Shown: positions 24,430 through 34,962 of the stretch, in pieces | Numbering within the stretch: position 1 is the stretch's first letter | Layout of the letters: each line of letters opens with the position of its first letter | Assembly (NCBI GenBank): GCA_965220535.1 | Contig: OZ244833.1 | Coordinates: forward strand, 1,550,001-1,614,000 | DNA from: HK1 sp965220535 | GTDB taxonomy: Bacteria > Pseudomonadota > Gammaproteobacteria > HK1 | Length of the DNA: 64,000 nucleotides | Direction of reading: 5' to 3' | The notes under the pieces: generated by a model | Database searches by the model: none | What the model was told of the DNA's origin: nothing | The model's input: the letters and a program-made list of their open reading frames with translations, nothing else | Translations under genes and position numbers: made by a program

Positions 24430-24815
24430 AAGCCTCGCCTTCGCAAACGACCCGCTCCGCCGATGCCGGCGACACCGAGGCCGCGATGCCTGCGGAGCCT
24501 TCGACCTGCATCGAAGCCGAACCCTTCGCCTTGCAGGTGATCGACGAGAGCATGGCCCCCGAATTCAGCCTCGGCTGCATCATCGTCGTCGACCCCGGCG
24601 AAAGGGCAAAACACGGCTCCTTCGTGCTGGCCGAAATCGACGGAGAATATATCTTCCGTCGATTGCGCTGCGACGATGCCGGCAAGGTCTCGAGCCTTGT
24701 CGCCCTCGACCCCGATCAGCGCGAAATCGATATCAAGCACCGCCCCGATTGTCTGCGCGGGGTGATCGTGCAGCGCACCGGCCCGAGAAGACGCGACCAT
24801 AAACGCTACGACTGA
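24426..24815 (+). CDS. S24/LexA-like peptidase-fold protein without DNA-binding domain
   Basis: 129 residues. LQVIDESMAPEFSLGCIIVV matches the nucleophile (SM) region of LexA/S24 self-cleaving proteins, and GSFVLAEIDGEYIFRRL matches the strand that carries the catalytic lysine. Here the lysine position appears to be arginine (FRRL), so protease activity may be lost. There is no helix-turn-helix; the first 30 residues are polar. The C-terminus VIVQRTGPRRRDHKRYD is basic. It overlaps the Cas6-like gene by four bases, implying coupled expression. Confidence 0.75.
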   Translation: MKASPSQTTRSADAGDTEAAMPAEPSTCIEAEPFALQVIDESMAPEFSLGCIIVVDPGERAKHGSFVLAEIDGEYIFRRLRCDDAGKVSSLVALDPDQREIDIKHRPDCLRGVIVQRTGPRRRDHKRYD

Positions 24816-25562
24816 AATCGACGCCCGCGGGCTCGCTTTGTCGGCTTTGTCGACTTTGTCGGATATCGGCGTCGGATACGAACGCGAAGCGACGCAAAAC
24901 CCTCGAAGCGGCGGCGGGAAAAGATCTCGGTCGACCGCTCGCCGACGAGTTGTCCCCGCGTCGGGGTCTGCGTCGGGGTCTTATAAAGCCCTCGGCTCCG
25001 ATCGCAAGGCAGATATCCGACGGTCTATGACGATGATGCGATAGGAGGTTGCACATGTATATGATTCCCCTTCGAAACCCTGCGAGACAAGGCGAGGGGG
25101 CGAGGGGAAAGCACCGAGAATGCCAACAAGAACAAGGTAAAGAAGAGCGAGGCGACGAATATCTCTCGACGAGTTCCGACATAGGGGTATCGACAACGGG
25201 GTATCGACAACGGGCTATCGATAAAGGGCTATAAGCTATGTTATCGCTCGATAGCGTCCGGCTCCCGGGGCTTCCCCGTCGGCGACAGACAATCCCGCTC
25301 GCAAATCTTCGAAGACCGAAGACTCGAAGAGCGAGGCTTCGAAGAGCGAGGCTTCGAACGATCGGCCAAGGGCGGGCATTCCATTCGGGTATTAGATATC
25401 GTCGTCGAGCCGCGCCGGCGCCGACTTTTGGGGTTCGGCTGGGGGTTCGGCCGGGGCTCGGCGGAAAGGGGCCTCCGGTATGATCGTGGACCTTGCCGCT
25501 ATCGCGCTTGCAAAAGCCCTTTTACGTCAACGGTGCGAGCCATCCCCTCCCGACGCCGAGCG
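24816..25562. other. Gap before recC, short repeats only
   Basis: 747 bases with no convincing gene. Short iterations are present: CTTTGTCGG/ACTTTGTCGG (24835-24865), GGGGTATCGACAAC three times (25185-25225), and GAGCGAGGCTTCGAA (25330-25355). A minus-strand frame near 25025-25210 has a hydrophobic stretch (SLFFTLFLLAFSVL) but no ribosome site or homology. The recC promoter must lie toward the 3' end. Confidence 0.4.
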
Positions 25563-28500
25563 ATGAAAGCCTTTCATTCCAACCGCCTTGAAATCCTCGC
25601 CGAGCGCTTGATTTCTCTCCTGCGCCGCCCCCTCAGCGGCGATCCCTTGGCACCGGAGCGCATCGTCGTCCCCCATCGAACCATCGAGCGCTGGTTACGC
25701 CTCGAAATCGCCCGCGCGACGGGTATCGCTGCCAACTTGAAATTCGAATTGCCGGCGACCTTCGCTTGGTCGATGATGCGAGAGGCGATCCGCGATCTGC
25801 CCGCCGATCATCCTTACGCCCCCAATCGCTTGCGCTGGCGTTTATACGATCTCCTCCCCCGTCTCGACGATCTTGCCGAGGATATCCCGAAGCCCTGGCT
25901 CGCCGGCGGCGACCCCCGCAGAACCTTCGATCTGGCCAATAGCCTGGCGATCGTCTATGACCGCTGCTTGCTCTACCGCCCGCAGCAAGTGCGGGAATGG
26001 GAAAAAAGCGATTCACCCTCCGATCGCAAACGAGACTGGCAGATCCGCCTGTGGCAACGATTGATCGAGGAGGATCCGAAAAGCCTTCGCCACCCCCTCG
26101 ACGAAGACCCCAAGGCCCCCCATTGGGCCAACGCCCTCGTCGCCTTTCGACAGACGCTGCTTCCTGAATCCGTCCCCGAGGCCTGGCCGAAACGCACCTT
26201 CTTCTTCGGTATCTCCTCCTTTTCTCCCTCCTATCTCGAATTCATCGAGACCCTGCGCAAGGCGGATCGACAAGCGACGCACGAACTGAACCTGTTCATC
26301 TTGAGCCCCTCTTCGGAATATTGGAGCGCCCTTCGTTCGCCCCGAGAAGCCGATCGCGGCAGCGATCCTAATATCGACGAAGAAGACCGACATTTCGATT
26401 TCGGCAACGAATTGGTCACCGGTTGGGCTCGCATCGCCCGCTCGAGTTTCGACCGACTGGTGGGGGAGAACGAAGAGGAAATCGATTGCTACGAGATCCC
26501 CGAAGGGAACTCCCGGCTGGCGAGGGTGCAGCGGGATATCCTCGAACTGCGCTCGGCCGCCGAAGGCGCGAGCGCGGCGGAAGAGATATCCGACGAGGAT
26601 GATTCCCTACAGATTCATGTCTGCCATTTCGCCCTTCGAGAGGCGGAAGTCCTGCACGATCGCCTGCTCGATATCATGCGTCGCGACCCTGAAATCTCCC
26701 CTGCCGATATCTCGGTGCTGACCCCGAGTCCCTCCGTCTACGGCCCGGCCATCAAAGCGGTTTTCGAATCCGAGGGGAAAATCCCGGTACGGCTTTCCCG
26801 TCCGAAAGAGGCGGATTCCTCCGCGATACGGGCCTTCGTCGAGCTCTTGGCTTTGCCCGCCTCGCGTTACGAGGCGCCGCGGGTGCTCGCGCCTTTGGAC
26901 GCCGCCGCGGTGCGCGCCCGCTTCGGTATCGAAGAGGAAAGCCTGCCCCTCATCCGACAGTGGATCCGCGACGCCGGCATCCGTTGGGGCATCGATGCCG
27001 AACACCGCGCCGCCCGGGGGTTGCCGAAGCGGGAGGAAAACACTTGGCGGCAGGGTTTGAAGCGACTTTTGATCGGCTATGCGGTCGCCGACGATGACGA
27101 TAGCGTCTGCGATCTCGTGCCTTGTCCCATCCGGGGGGTCGGGGGGTTGGATCCCGGAACCGCCGACTACGAACGACTCGGGGGCCTCGTTTCCTACTGC
27201 GAAGGGATCTTCGCCCTCGATGATTCGATCGATCGAGGAAAGGATCGCCCGGCGAAGGATTGGGCGGCTGAACTGCATCGGATCGTCGATCGTTTTTTCG
27301 GCGCCCCGGCGCACGGGCGACAAAGCGATCTCGATCTATTGGACGATATCGAAGGAATACGAAGGCTGATCGAACAATTTTCGAAGGAGGCGAGCCCCTC
27401 TCCATCGGCCGAGAACACCCCGGCCAAGGGATCGATGTCGATCGACTTCGCCGTGGTCCGAGATGCGATCGAGACGATGGCCGAGGGTCTGTCGGTGGAA
27501 TCGGCGCGCCTGGCCGATGCGGCGACGGTCATGAGCCTCGCCCAAGGTCGGATATTTCCCGCTAAGGTGGTGTGTGTCGTCGGCATGAACGACGGCGTTT
27601 TCCCGCGCAACCCGTCGATCCCGACCTTCGATCTCGTGGCCGCGAAACCCGAACCGGGCGATCAGGACGCTCGTTTGGAGGATCGTTTCGCATTCCTCGA
27701 AGCCCTGCTGGCAGCGCGGGATTGCTTCATCGTCAGCTATACCGGGCGCAATATCAGAAACGACGAGGAGATCCCCCCTTCGGTACTCGTCGGAGAGTGG
27801 CTTGACTATCTGCGAAAGAGATTCGGATTGGTCGACGACGATAGCGGCGACGATAGCCTCGACGATAGCGGCGACGATAACAACGACGAGCGCATTCTTT
27901 GTCGCCATCCTTTGCAGCCCTTCAATCCGCGTTATTTCGAACAACGAGGCGATAAAAAGCGATCGCCCTTGTTCAGCTATTCGAAGGAGATGCGAGCGGC
28001 GGCGCAAGCCCTGCAAAGCGATCGGCAAAAAGAAGCGCCTCTCGATCGAAGATTGCTGAACCCCTTGCCGGACGATTCGAAGCCGGACGACGCAAAATCC
28101 GAGAAGCCGGCAAGCGCCGCCGATGTCGAAAAAAGCGAGGGTCTTGCGAAATCGATGACCCTCGACGATCTGATCTCCTTTTTTATCAACCCGACGAAGG
28201 GCTTTCTCGATAAAAGCCTTCGCATCGCGTTGCGCAAACCGGAGGACAACCTCGAAAGCGAAGAGATATTTTCCCTCGATCCCTTATCGAGATACGGCGC
28301 TCGTCGCACCCTCTTTCGCCACCGCAAAGACGATGGAGGGATTGCCCGTTCCCTGGCGATCTTGCAAAGCGCCGGAAGGATTCCGCACGGCGTTTTCGGC
28401 GAGGTCGATTTGGAGCGTCAGCGAAGGATGATCCAAGGGTTGGAGGAAAAACTTTCGCCCTATCGAACCGTCTTGGACCAGGCGCCGCAAGCGATCGATA

Positions 28501-29114
28501 TCGACATCGACGGCGTTCGCATCCTCGGCGCCCTCGGAAGCGAACGGGCGAGCGAACGAGCGAAAGATCTGATCGGAAACGCCGACTCGGAAAAAATGGT
28601 TTTTTGGCGGCTCGGTTCCTTGCGGGCAAAAGATCGATTGGAGATCTATCTTCGCCAGTTGGCATGGAGTCTTTCCGAGGGCCGGCGCTATCCCGTCGAT
28701 ATCGTTCATTACGACAATAAAAGCGAGCAATGGAAGATCGAGTGCATCGATCCCCCGGATGATCCGCAAAAGATCTTGCTTTCATGGTTAAAAGCCTGGC
28801 GGCAAGGACAAAGCCGCCCCTTGGTGTTTTTTCCCGAGACATCGATGGCTTTCGCGAGCGTCGAGGGAGGAAAGAGGGATTCCGACCCTTGGAGGGATGC
28901 GCACCGCAAATGGAAGGGCAGCGAGTTCTCGGAGATCGGCGGGGAGGAATCCGATCCCTTTTTTTCCTTGGTCTTCGAAAAGATCGATATCTTTGCCGGG
29001 GACGATGAGCAGCAAGATTTCGCCGCCAACGCCCGCGATCTTCTTTTGCCCTTGGTCGTTGCGACAAGCGACAAGGACAAAGGCAAGGGCAAGGGCAAGG
29101 GCAAAAAGAAATGA
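25563..29114 (+). CDS. recC: Exodeoxyribonuclease V subunit gamma (RecC)
   Basis: 1183 residues from ATG 25563 (MKAFHSNRLEILAERLISLL). The start MxxFHSNRLE and the early pattern IVVPHRTIERWLRLEIA are characteristic of RecC; VVGMNDGVFPRNPSIPTFDL in the middle is a conserved family block. RecC forms the RecBCD helicase-nuclease, recognises Chi sequences and holds the DNA strands during double-strand-break repair. The length fits the family (about 1120). Odd points are two acidic low-complexity insertions, one around nt 27830-27890 (DDDSGDDSLDDSGDDNND) and a basic GKGKGKGKK tail. The stop overlaps the recB start (ATGA). Confidence 0.95.
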   Translation: MKAFHSNRLEILAERLISLLRRPLSGDPLAPERIVVPHRTIERWLRLEIARATGIAANLKFELPATFAWSMMREAIRDLPADHPYAPNRLRWRLYDLLPRLDDLAEDIPKPWLAGGDPRRTFDLANSLAIVYDRCLLYRPQQVREWEKSDSPSDRKRDWQIRLWQRLIEEDPKSLRHPLDEDPKAPHWANALVAFRQTLLPESVPEAWPKRTFFFGISSFSPSYLEFIETLRKADRQATHELNLFILSPSSEYWSALRSPREADRGSDPNIDEEDRHFDFGNELVTGWARIARSSFDRLVGENEEEIDCYEIPEGNSRLARVQRDILELRSAAEGASAAEEISDEDDSLQIHVCHFALREAEVLHDRLLDIMRRDPEISPADISVLTPSPSVYGPAIKAVFESEGKIPVRLSRPKEADSSAIRAFVELLALPASRYEAPRVLAPLDAAAVRARFGIEEESLPLIRQWIRDAGIRWGIDAEHRAARGLPKREENTWRQGLKRLLIGYAVADDDDSVCDLVPCPIRGVGGLDPGTADYERLGGLVSYCEGIFALDDSIDRGKDRPAKDWAAELHRIVDRFFGAPAHGRQSDLDLLDDIEGIRRLIEQFSKEASPSPSAENTPAKGSMSIDFAVVRDAIETMAEGLSVESARLADAATVMSLAQGRIFPAKVVCVVGMNDGVFPRNPSIPTFDLVAAKPEPGDQDARLEDRFAFLEALLAARDCFIVSYTGRNIRNDEEIPPSVLVGEWLDYLRKRFGLVDDDSGDDSLDDSGDDNNDERILCRHPLQPFNPRYFEQRGDKKRSPLFSYSKEMRAAAQALQSDRQKEAPLDRRLLNPLPDDSKPDDAKSEKPASAADVEKSEGLAKSMTLDDLISFFINPTKGFLDKSLRIALRKPEDNLESEEIFSLDPLSRYGARRTLFRHRKDDGGIARSLAILQSAGRIPHGVFGEVDLERQRRMIQGLEEKLSPYRTVLDQAPQAIDIDIDGVRILGALGSERASERAKDLIGNADSEKMVFWRLGSLRAKDRLEIYLRQLAWSLSEGRRYPVDIVHYDNKSEQWKIECIDPPDDPQKILLSWLKAWRQGQSRPLVFFPETSMAFASVEGGKRDSDPWRDAHRKWKGSEFSEIGGEESDPFFSLVFEKIDIFAGDDEQQDFAANARDLLLPLVVATSDKDKGKGKGKGKKK

Positions 29115-32100
29115 GCGCAAAGCCCTCGAAAAAATATCGATCCCCCTTGGATTTGCCTTTGAACGAAGGCGAAAGGGTATTGATCGAGGCGAGCGCCGGT
29201 TCCGGGAAAACCCGGGCGATCACGACATTGATCGCCCGCTTGCTGGTGGAAACGCCCCTTCGCATCGAGAATATCTTGGTGGTCACTTTCACCCGCGCCG
29301 CGACCGCCGAACTGCGCGATCGGATCCGCCGCTTGCTACAGAGTATCCATATCTCCCTGGACGACGGGGACGGCATCCCCGGAGAATCGAAACAAGAACA
29401 GGCCGAGGAAATCATCGCCTCGTGGAAAGAAAGACTCGAGGATTTCGATCCGGAACGTGCGCGCAAAACAATCAAGCGCGCGATCGACGATATCGATCTC
29501 GCTCCGGTTCATACGATTCACGGATTTTGCCAACGAACGCTTTCGGATTTCGCTTTCGAATGCGACTTCCCTTTCGATATGGAAATCATCGGGCAGGAAG
29601 ACTCGATGGTTCAAGAGGCGGTACGGGATTTTTGGCGCCGGCGCCTTCGCGATATCGACCCCGTGCAGGCCGCTTTTATCGGCGATAAAAAGTTCTTTCC
29701 CGCTCCTTTGGCGAAGTGGGTGGATCGGTGGCGGGGCAAGGCTATCGACATCGTGCCCGAAGAAAAAGACTTCTCGCCCGAGACACTGCAAGCGGCGATC
29801 GATGGTTGGAATTCAACGACGCAAGAGATGCGAGGGGCTTGGGAAGGCTGCGGGGATGAGTACGAACGGGAATTGAAAGAGGGGGGATGGTTGAGCAAAG
29901 TTTCATACAACATAAATACGATCGACAACCGGCTTGCGGAGTTGAAAGAAAAATATCTCGGCGAGGGTTTGATGCTCCTGCCGAAAAAAGCGTCGAAAGA
30001 TAAAGTCGAATTGTTCGCATTCCTCGGGCTTGCAAGACTCGCCGCCAAAAGCAAGAAAGACGAATCGCCGCCGGACGAGCCTGCGTTTACGAAAATGGCG
30101 CAGTCCTTCGATGCCGTCAACGAGGCCTGCGACGCTCTTCGCGACGCGCTCGAAGGATGGCTGCGATTCTTGAGAAGGGATCTGCTCAACGAAATCCGCC
30201 GAGTCATCCACGAGAAGATCCGGGAGGTGAAAAAAGCCTCTTACGACGATCTTCTGATCGAGCTCGACGGTGCGCTCAACGCCAAGGACGGGGATCGAAT
30301 ATCGCAGCGTCTTCGCGAGCGATACGAAGTCGCGTTGATCGACGAATACCAGGATACCGACCGCATTCAGGCCCGGATCTTCGAGCGGATTTTCGGTCAA
30401 GCCTCCGACAAGGGCGATCGCCCTTCGCTCGATCCCCTGTTCATCGTCGGCGATCCCAAACAATCGATCTATCGTTTTCGGGGAGCGGATGTTTTCGCCT
30501 ATCTCGAGGCGAAGGAAAAGGCGCGGGTCAAGGTCTCGCTCGACGAGAACTGGCGTTCGACACCGGATCTGGTCGAGGCGATCAACGCCTTATTCGATCG
30601 TCCTTGCGCCTTCGCTCTCCCCGGCGACCTGATCGGCTATCCGAAGATCAAGGCGGGGAAGAAGGATCGTCCGATGACGATCGACGCGAAAGCGAACGAA
30701 GCCCCCTTTTGCCTTCGCCTTTTGCCGCCGGCGGAAGACGGAAAGGAAAAGAGCAAGGAGGCCGCGGGCAAAGAAGCGGCGGCGGGGGTCGTGCGGGAAA
30801 TCGCCGCTCTGCTCGGCGGCGAAAACACGACGCTGCAAGAAAAAGGAAAGGAAGCGAGGCGGCTTCGCGGGTCGGATATCACGGTGTTGGTGCGCAAAAA
30901 ACACCAAGGCCGTCTGGTGGCCGAGGAAATGCGAAAAAACGCTATCGATTGCATCGAGATCGGAGACGACAGCGTCTTCGCAACCCGCGAGGCGGAGCAG
31001 CTCGAGCGCCTGCTCTGGGCTCTGATCGAACCGGCCTACGAGTCCCGGGTGCGCGGGGCGCTGGCCGGTGATCTTTTCGGCTTGGGCACTCACGAGCTAC
31101 AACGCTTCGAGAGGGAGGAAGATCGGTGGAACGAGTGGTCGGATAGCCTTCGCTCTTGGAAAAGGATCTGGGAATACGATGGCGTCGGGGTGATGCTGCG
31201 CACGCTGATCAAGCAACAACAAGGGGCGATGACGCTTTTGCAATCGCAAAACGGACCGCGCCGTCTGACCAATCTGCTTCACCTCGCCGACCTCCTGCAG
31301 GATGCGCAAACGCGATTTCGCCTCACCCCCTCGCTGCTCGCCAAATGGCTGAGCGATCGCCTCGAGGACAACGATGCCGGCGGCGACGAAATCCAGTTGC
31401 GCCTTCCGAGCGACGACGATCTGGTTCGAATCCTGACGGTGCACGGCAGCAAGGGTCTTGAATTCCCGATCGTCTTCTACCCCTTCGCCTGGGACGGCTC
31501 GGACGATACGAAAAAAGAAAGGGCCAAGAAAAACGAAGGGGCCGTCTGTCATCTGCAAGACCGGCCAGCAGGCGGCAAGCGATACTCGGAAGCCCTCGAC
31601 CTCGATCCCGACGAGGACACCTTGGGCTGCGATCGGATCGAGGAATTCTCCGAGGAACTGCGCCTTCTCTATGTCGCGCTGACGCGGGCGCAATACCGCT
31701 GCGTCGTGACTTGGGGCAAGGTCAAAGGCGCGAAAAACACGCCCCTCGCATGGCTGTTGCACCGGGGCGACGGCGATGCCTGCGAGATCGAAGCCGAGGA
31801 CGAACAAGACGACGAAGCGGATCGAGGTCGCCCGGAGGAGGTCGCAAGGAGCGGCGAGCCCGTCATCACCCGATCGATGCGAGAGGGCGTCAAAAAAGCG
31901 GCGGAGCGCTTCGAAGCGCTCGATCTCGGAAGATGGCGGGAGGAGGTCGATGATCTGCAGCGCCGTTGCCCGAAGGGCGTCGCCGTCACCGATATCTTCG
32001 AAGGGGACGCCGCCGCCACCGAAGCCCCCGCCAAAAAAACCACCGAAAACCCCGACACGCTCGCCGAGCGCGAATTCAAGCGCCCGATCCGACCTCTACG

Positions 32101-33016
32101 ACAGATCACCAGCTACTCGGCGCTGATCAAGTCTCGCGATACGAAGGCAGCAGCGGACTTGGAAAGCGAGCGGCCGGATCATGACGCTCTCGACAGCGAG
32201 AGCCCGGGCGAAGACGAAGCCCCGGCGATGCCGACCCTCTCGGCCGATTCGGCCGATACGATCGATCCTGTCGATATCGAGATCGCCGAGCTCCCCAAAG
32301 GGGCGATGACCGGACGCTGTCTGCACCGGATATTCGAGCGTTTGGATCTCGAAGACGAGGCGGAGATCGATGTCATCTGCCGCCAGGAGACCGTCAATTC
32401 CGGCTTGGACGCGAAATGGCAGACCGCAGTGCGCACCATGGTCGAGCGCACGCGGACGGCGCTCATCCAAGAGCCCGAAAGCGATGGCTTTCGTCTTTGC
32501 GATCCGGTGCGGCGGGCGGTCGAGATGGAATTCCATTTCCCCTTGGAGGATACGCGTATCGATCTGCTCGGCCGGTGCTTGGTCGATCATGGATACCCCG
32601 GCACATTGAAAAACGCCCTCGGCGGGAAAAAAGGCTTCGGCGAAGAAAAGGCGGGACCCATCCGGGGCTATATGCGCGGCTTCATCGATCTCGTGGTGGA
32701 GCATCGAGAGCGGTGGTACGTGCTCGACTACAAATCGAACCGTCTTCACGATTACGACAAGGGGTCGATGGAGGCGGAAATGCAAGGGCACGACTATCAC
32801 CTGCAATATCTGATCTACTTGGTCGCCTTGCACCGCTATTTGGCTTTTCGGCTCGAGGGCTACGACCCCGACCGCCATATCGGCGGCGCCTTCTACCTTT
32901 TCCTGCGCGGTATCGATCCCGAAAAGGGGACGAACGAGGGCATTTTTCACGACCGCCCCGCCACCGAATGCCTGCTCGCGCTCGATGCCTGCTTCGAAGG
33001 AGGGACGCCGCGATGA
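29111..33016 (+). CDS. recB: Exodeoxyribonuclease V subunit beta (RecB)
   Basis: 1301 residues. UvrD-type helicase motifs occur in order: Walker A EASAGSGKT (27-35), FTRAATAELRDR, YQDTDRIQ, GDPKQSIYRFRGAD, and LTVHGSKGLEFPIVF. The C-terminal nuclease domain has GRCLHRIFERL, then GFIDLVVEH and the catalytic DYKSN. RecB supplies 3'-5' helicase and nuclease activity of RecBCD. The length is slightly over the usual 1180, owing to acidic and Glu/Asp-rich linkers. It overlaps recC upstream and recD downstream by four bases each, so the three subunits are translated together. Confidence 0.96.
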   Translation: MSAKPSKKYRSPLDLPLNEGERVLIEASAGSGKTRAITTLIARLLVETPLRIENILVVTFTRAATAELRDRIRRLLQSIHISLDDGDGIPGESKQEQAEEIIASWKERLEDFDPERARKTIKRAIDDIDLAPVHTIHGFCQRTLSDFAFECDFPFDMEIIGQEDSMVQEAVRDFWRRRLRDIDPVQAAFIGDKKFFPAPLAKWVDRWRGKAIDIVPEEKDFSPETLQAAIDGWNSTTQEMRGAWEGCGDEYERELKEGGWLSKVSYNINTIDNRLAELKEKYLGEGLMLLPKKASKDKVELFAFLGLARLAAKSKKDESPPDEPAFTKMAQSFDAVNEACDALRDALEGWLRFLRRDLLNEIRRVIHEKIREVKKASYDDLLIELDGALNAKDGDRISQRLRERYEVALIDEYQDTDRIQARIFERIFGQASDKGDRPSLDPLFIVGDPKQSIYRFRGADVFAYLEAKEKARVKVSLDENWRSTPDLVEAINALFDRPCAFALPGDLIGYPKIKAGKKDRPMTIDAKANEAPFCLRLLPPAEDGKEKSKEAAGKEAAAGVVREIAALLGGENTTLQEKGKEARRLRGSDITVLVRKKHQGRLVAEEMRKNAIDCIEIGDDSVFATREAEQLERLLWALIEPAYESRVRGALAGDLFGLGTHELQRFEREEDRWNEWSDSLRSWKRIWEYDGVGVMLRTLIKQQQGAMTLLQSQNGPRRLTNLLHLADLLQDAQTRFRLTPSLLAKWLSDRLEDNDAGGDEIQLRLPSDDDLVRILTVHGSKGLEFPIVFYPFAWDGSDDTKKERAKKNEGAVCHLQDRPAGGKRYSEALDLDPDEDTLGCDRIEEFSEELRLLYVALTRAQYRCVVTWGKVKGAKNTPLAWLLHRGDGDACEIEAEDEQDDEADRGRPEEVARSGEPVITRSMREGVKKAAERFEALDLGRWREEVDDLQRRCPKGVAVTDIFEGDAAATEAPAKKTTENPDTLAEREFKRPIRPLRQITSYSALIKSRDTKAAADLESERPDHDALDSESPGEDEAPAMPTLSADSADTIDPVDIEIAELPKGAMTGRCLHRIFERLDLEDEAEIDVICRQETVNSGLDAKWQTAVRTMVERTRTALIQEPESDGFRLCDPVRRAVEMEFHFPLEDTRIDLLGRCLVDHGYPGTLKNALGGKKGFGEEKAGPIRGYMRGFIDLVVEHRERWYVLDYKSNRLHDYDKGSMEAEMQGHDYHLQYLIYLVALHRYLAFRLEGYDPDRHIGGAFYLFLRGIDPEKGTNEGIFHDRPATECLLALDACFEGGTPR

Positions 33017-34962
33017 GGGCGGGATCGTCGGGGTCTTCGGGATCGCCGCCGGTGATCGAGCTAGGCGATATCGAGCGCCATTTCGCGGGGCTGATTCGAG
33101 AGATCGACGCCGGTCACGGCATCGACGACGAGCTATGGACGGCGGCGGCGCTGACCTGCCATCGAAACCGCGAAGGGCATGTCTGTCTGGATATCGGGGC
33201 CGAGGGGGGAAGCGAGTTGTTCTTTTCGGGGCGTTTTGCTCGAAGAGCGTCTGAGGGAGCGCACGACGGAGCGCCCGAGGGAGCGGAGGGCGGAGCGGAG
33301 GGCGAAACGAGAACTTTGCCGCGGCCCGGCCGGTGGATCGAAGCCCTCGGAAAGAGTCGGGCGGTCATGGACCCCGACGATCGAGAAATACGCCCCTTGG
33401 TCCTCGAAAGATTCGAAGGGGAGCACGGCCCGAGTGCCCGCCTCTACCTGCACCGCATGTGGGAAGCGCAGAAAAAAATCGCGCTCGGGATCGAAGGGCT
33501 GTTGGACGGCGGCGAAAAAGGCGAACAAGGCGAAAAAGGAATATCGCTCGATGCCGCCGTGAAGGAAGGGATCGACGAGATCTTCGGCGGCGATCCGACG
33601 CCCGTCGAGCCGACACTCGATCCGACCCCGGGCGACGAATATCAGCGAAAAGCGGCGCAGGTGGCGCTCCGACACCGATTTTGCGTGATCACCGGCGGTC
33701 CCGGCACCGGCAAAACCACGACCGTGGCCAATATCATCGCCCTGCTGGTCGAATACGGCCTGGCGCAACCCGAGCGCATTCGCTTGGCCGCCCCCACGGG
33801 AAAGGCGGCTTCCCGCTTGAGCGCTGCGGTGATCGAGCGTTGCGCGAGGCTGCAGCCGAAGATCCCCGCTCTCGCCAGCCTCGATTCCGCCACCACCTTG
33901 CACAAATTGCTTTTACAGTCCCGAGGCTACCTTCCCTTGCAAGCGCTGATCATCGACGAGTGCTCGATGGTCGATATCTCGCTGATGGCGCGAACGCTCT
34001 CGAGCCTGCCGCCGGATGCCAGACTCATCCTCTTGGGCGACGCCGATCAGCTCGCATCGGTCCAGCCGGGCAGCGTTTTCGCCGACCTGTGTCCGAACGC
34101 CGCTCTCGGCTCGGCCCTTTCTCCTTGCGTTGTCCGCCTCGAGCATAACTGGCGCTTCCCCCCCGACACCGGGATCGGGCGGCTCGCCAATGCCATCGTC
34201 GAAGGCGACGCGGAAGGAGCGATTTCCTGCCTGCGAAAGCCCGACGAGGCGAAGGAGAGTCGCGTCGATCGGCAAGCGCTCGAAGACCCTTCGGCCTTCG
34301 ACCGGCTCGCCGACGAATGCACGACGAAGCACTTCTTGCCGATGGTGCAAGAAGTGTCCGAGGTCGATTTCCCCGTCTCCGGCGAAAGGCCGGACAAAGA
34401 AGTCATCGAACGCATCCGCGAACGCTTCAACAGTTTTCGGGTGCTATGCGCGCATCGCCGAGGGGCCTTCGGCTCCGAGCGATTCAACAAGCGGGTGGAG
34501 GAGTTCCTGCGCGAGAAAAATCTCGCCCCCTACGGCGAGGAGTTCTATCTCGGCCGACCGATCATCGTCGATCGCAACGACCCCCACACCGGACTCGCCA
34601 ACGGCGATACCGGCATCGTGGTCCGCAATGCCAAGGGCGAAAAACGCGTTTGGTTTCCCGATGCCGGCGGCGAGGGGGATGCGCTCCGTTCGGTATCGCC
34701 GCAACGCCTGCCGGAGCATCGAAGTTTTTTCGCGTTGACCGTACACCGATCGCAAGGGTCGGAATACGACGAGGTGGCTATCGTGCTCGGCCCCGCGGAT
34801 TCCCCGCTCGCCACCCGCCAGCTTTTATATACCGCGGTTACCCGCGCCAAGAGGCGCGCGGTTTTGTATGCGCAAGAAGAGGCGATCGTAGCCGCGGTGG
34901 GGCGCGAAACCGGACGCAGTTCGGGGCTCCCCGATGCCCTGCGCCGGATCGATCCGACTTGA
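33013..34962 (+). CDS. recD: Exodeoxyribonuclease V subunit alpha (RecD)
   Basis: 649 residues from ATG 33013 overlapping the recB stop. Superfamily 1B helicase motifs are visible: Walker A GGPGTGKTTTVANI, then LIIDECSMVDISLMA, LLGDADQLASVQPGSVF, and the C-terminal FFALTVHRSQGSEYDEVAIV and YTAVTRAK. RecD is the 5'-3' helicase of RecBCD. An expanded GA/EGAPEGAEGGAEGE linker near residue 85 is low complexity. The gene runs into the 68-base hairpin repeats and faces the wbpM-like gene. Confidence 0.95.
   Translation: MRAGSSGSSGSPPVIELGDIERHFAGLIREIDAGHGIDDELWTAAALTCHRNREGHVCLDIGAEGGSELFFSGRFARRASEGAHDGAPEGAEGGAEGETRTLPRPGRWIEALGKSRAVMDPDDREIRPLVLERFEGEHGPSARLYLHRMWEAQKKIALGIEGLLDGGEKGEQGEKGISLDAAVKEGIDEIFGGDPTPVEPTLDPTPGDEYQRKAAQVALRHRFCVITGGPGTGKTTTVANIIALLVEYGLAQPERIRLAAPTGKAASRLSAAVIERCARLQPKIPALASLDSATTLHKLLLQSRGYLPLQALIIDECSMVDISLMARTLSSLPPDARLILLGDADQLASVQPGSVFADLCPNAALGSALSPCVVRLEHNWRFPPDTGIGRLANAIVEGDAEGAISCLRKPDEAKESRVDRQALEDPSAFDRLADECTTKHFLPMVQEVSEVDFPVSGERPDKEVIERIRERFNSFRVLCAHRRGAFGSERFNKRVEEFLREKNLAPYGEEFYLGRPIIVDRNDPHTGLANGDTGIVVRNAKGEKRVWFPDAGGEGDALRSVSPQRLPEHRSFFALTVHRSQGSEYDEVAIVLGPADSPLATRQLLYTAVTRAKRRAVLYAQEEAIVAAVGRETGRSSGLPDALRRIDPT

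Noticed and set aside
24981..25210. Small minus-strand membrane peptide
   Set aside because: Two overlapping frames are open with a short hydrophobic stretch only; no ribosome site and short DNA repeats explain the composition.
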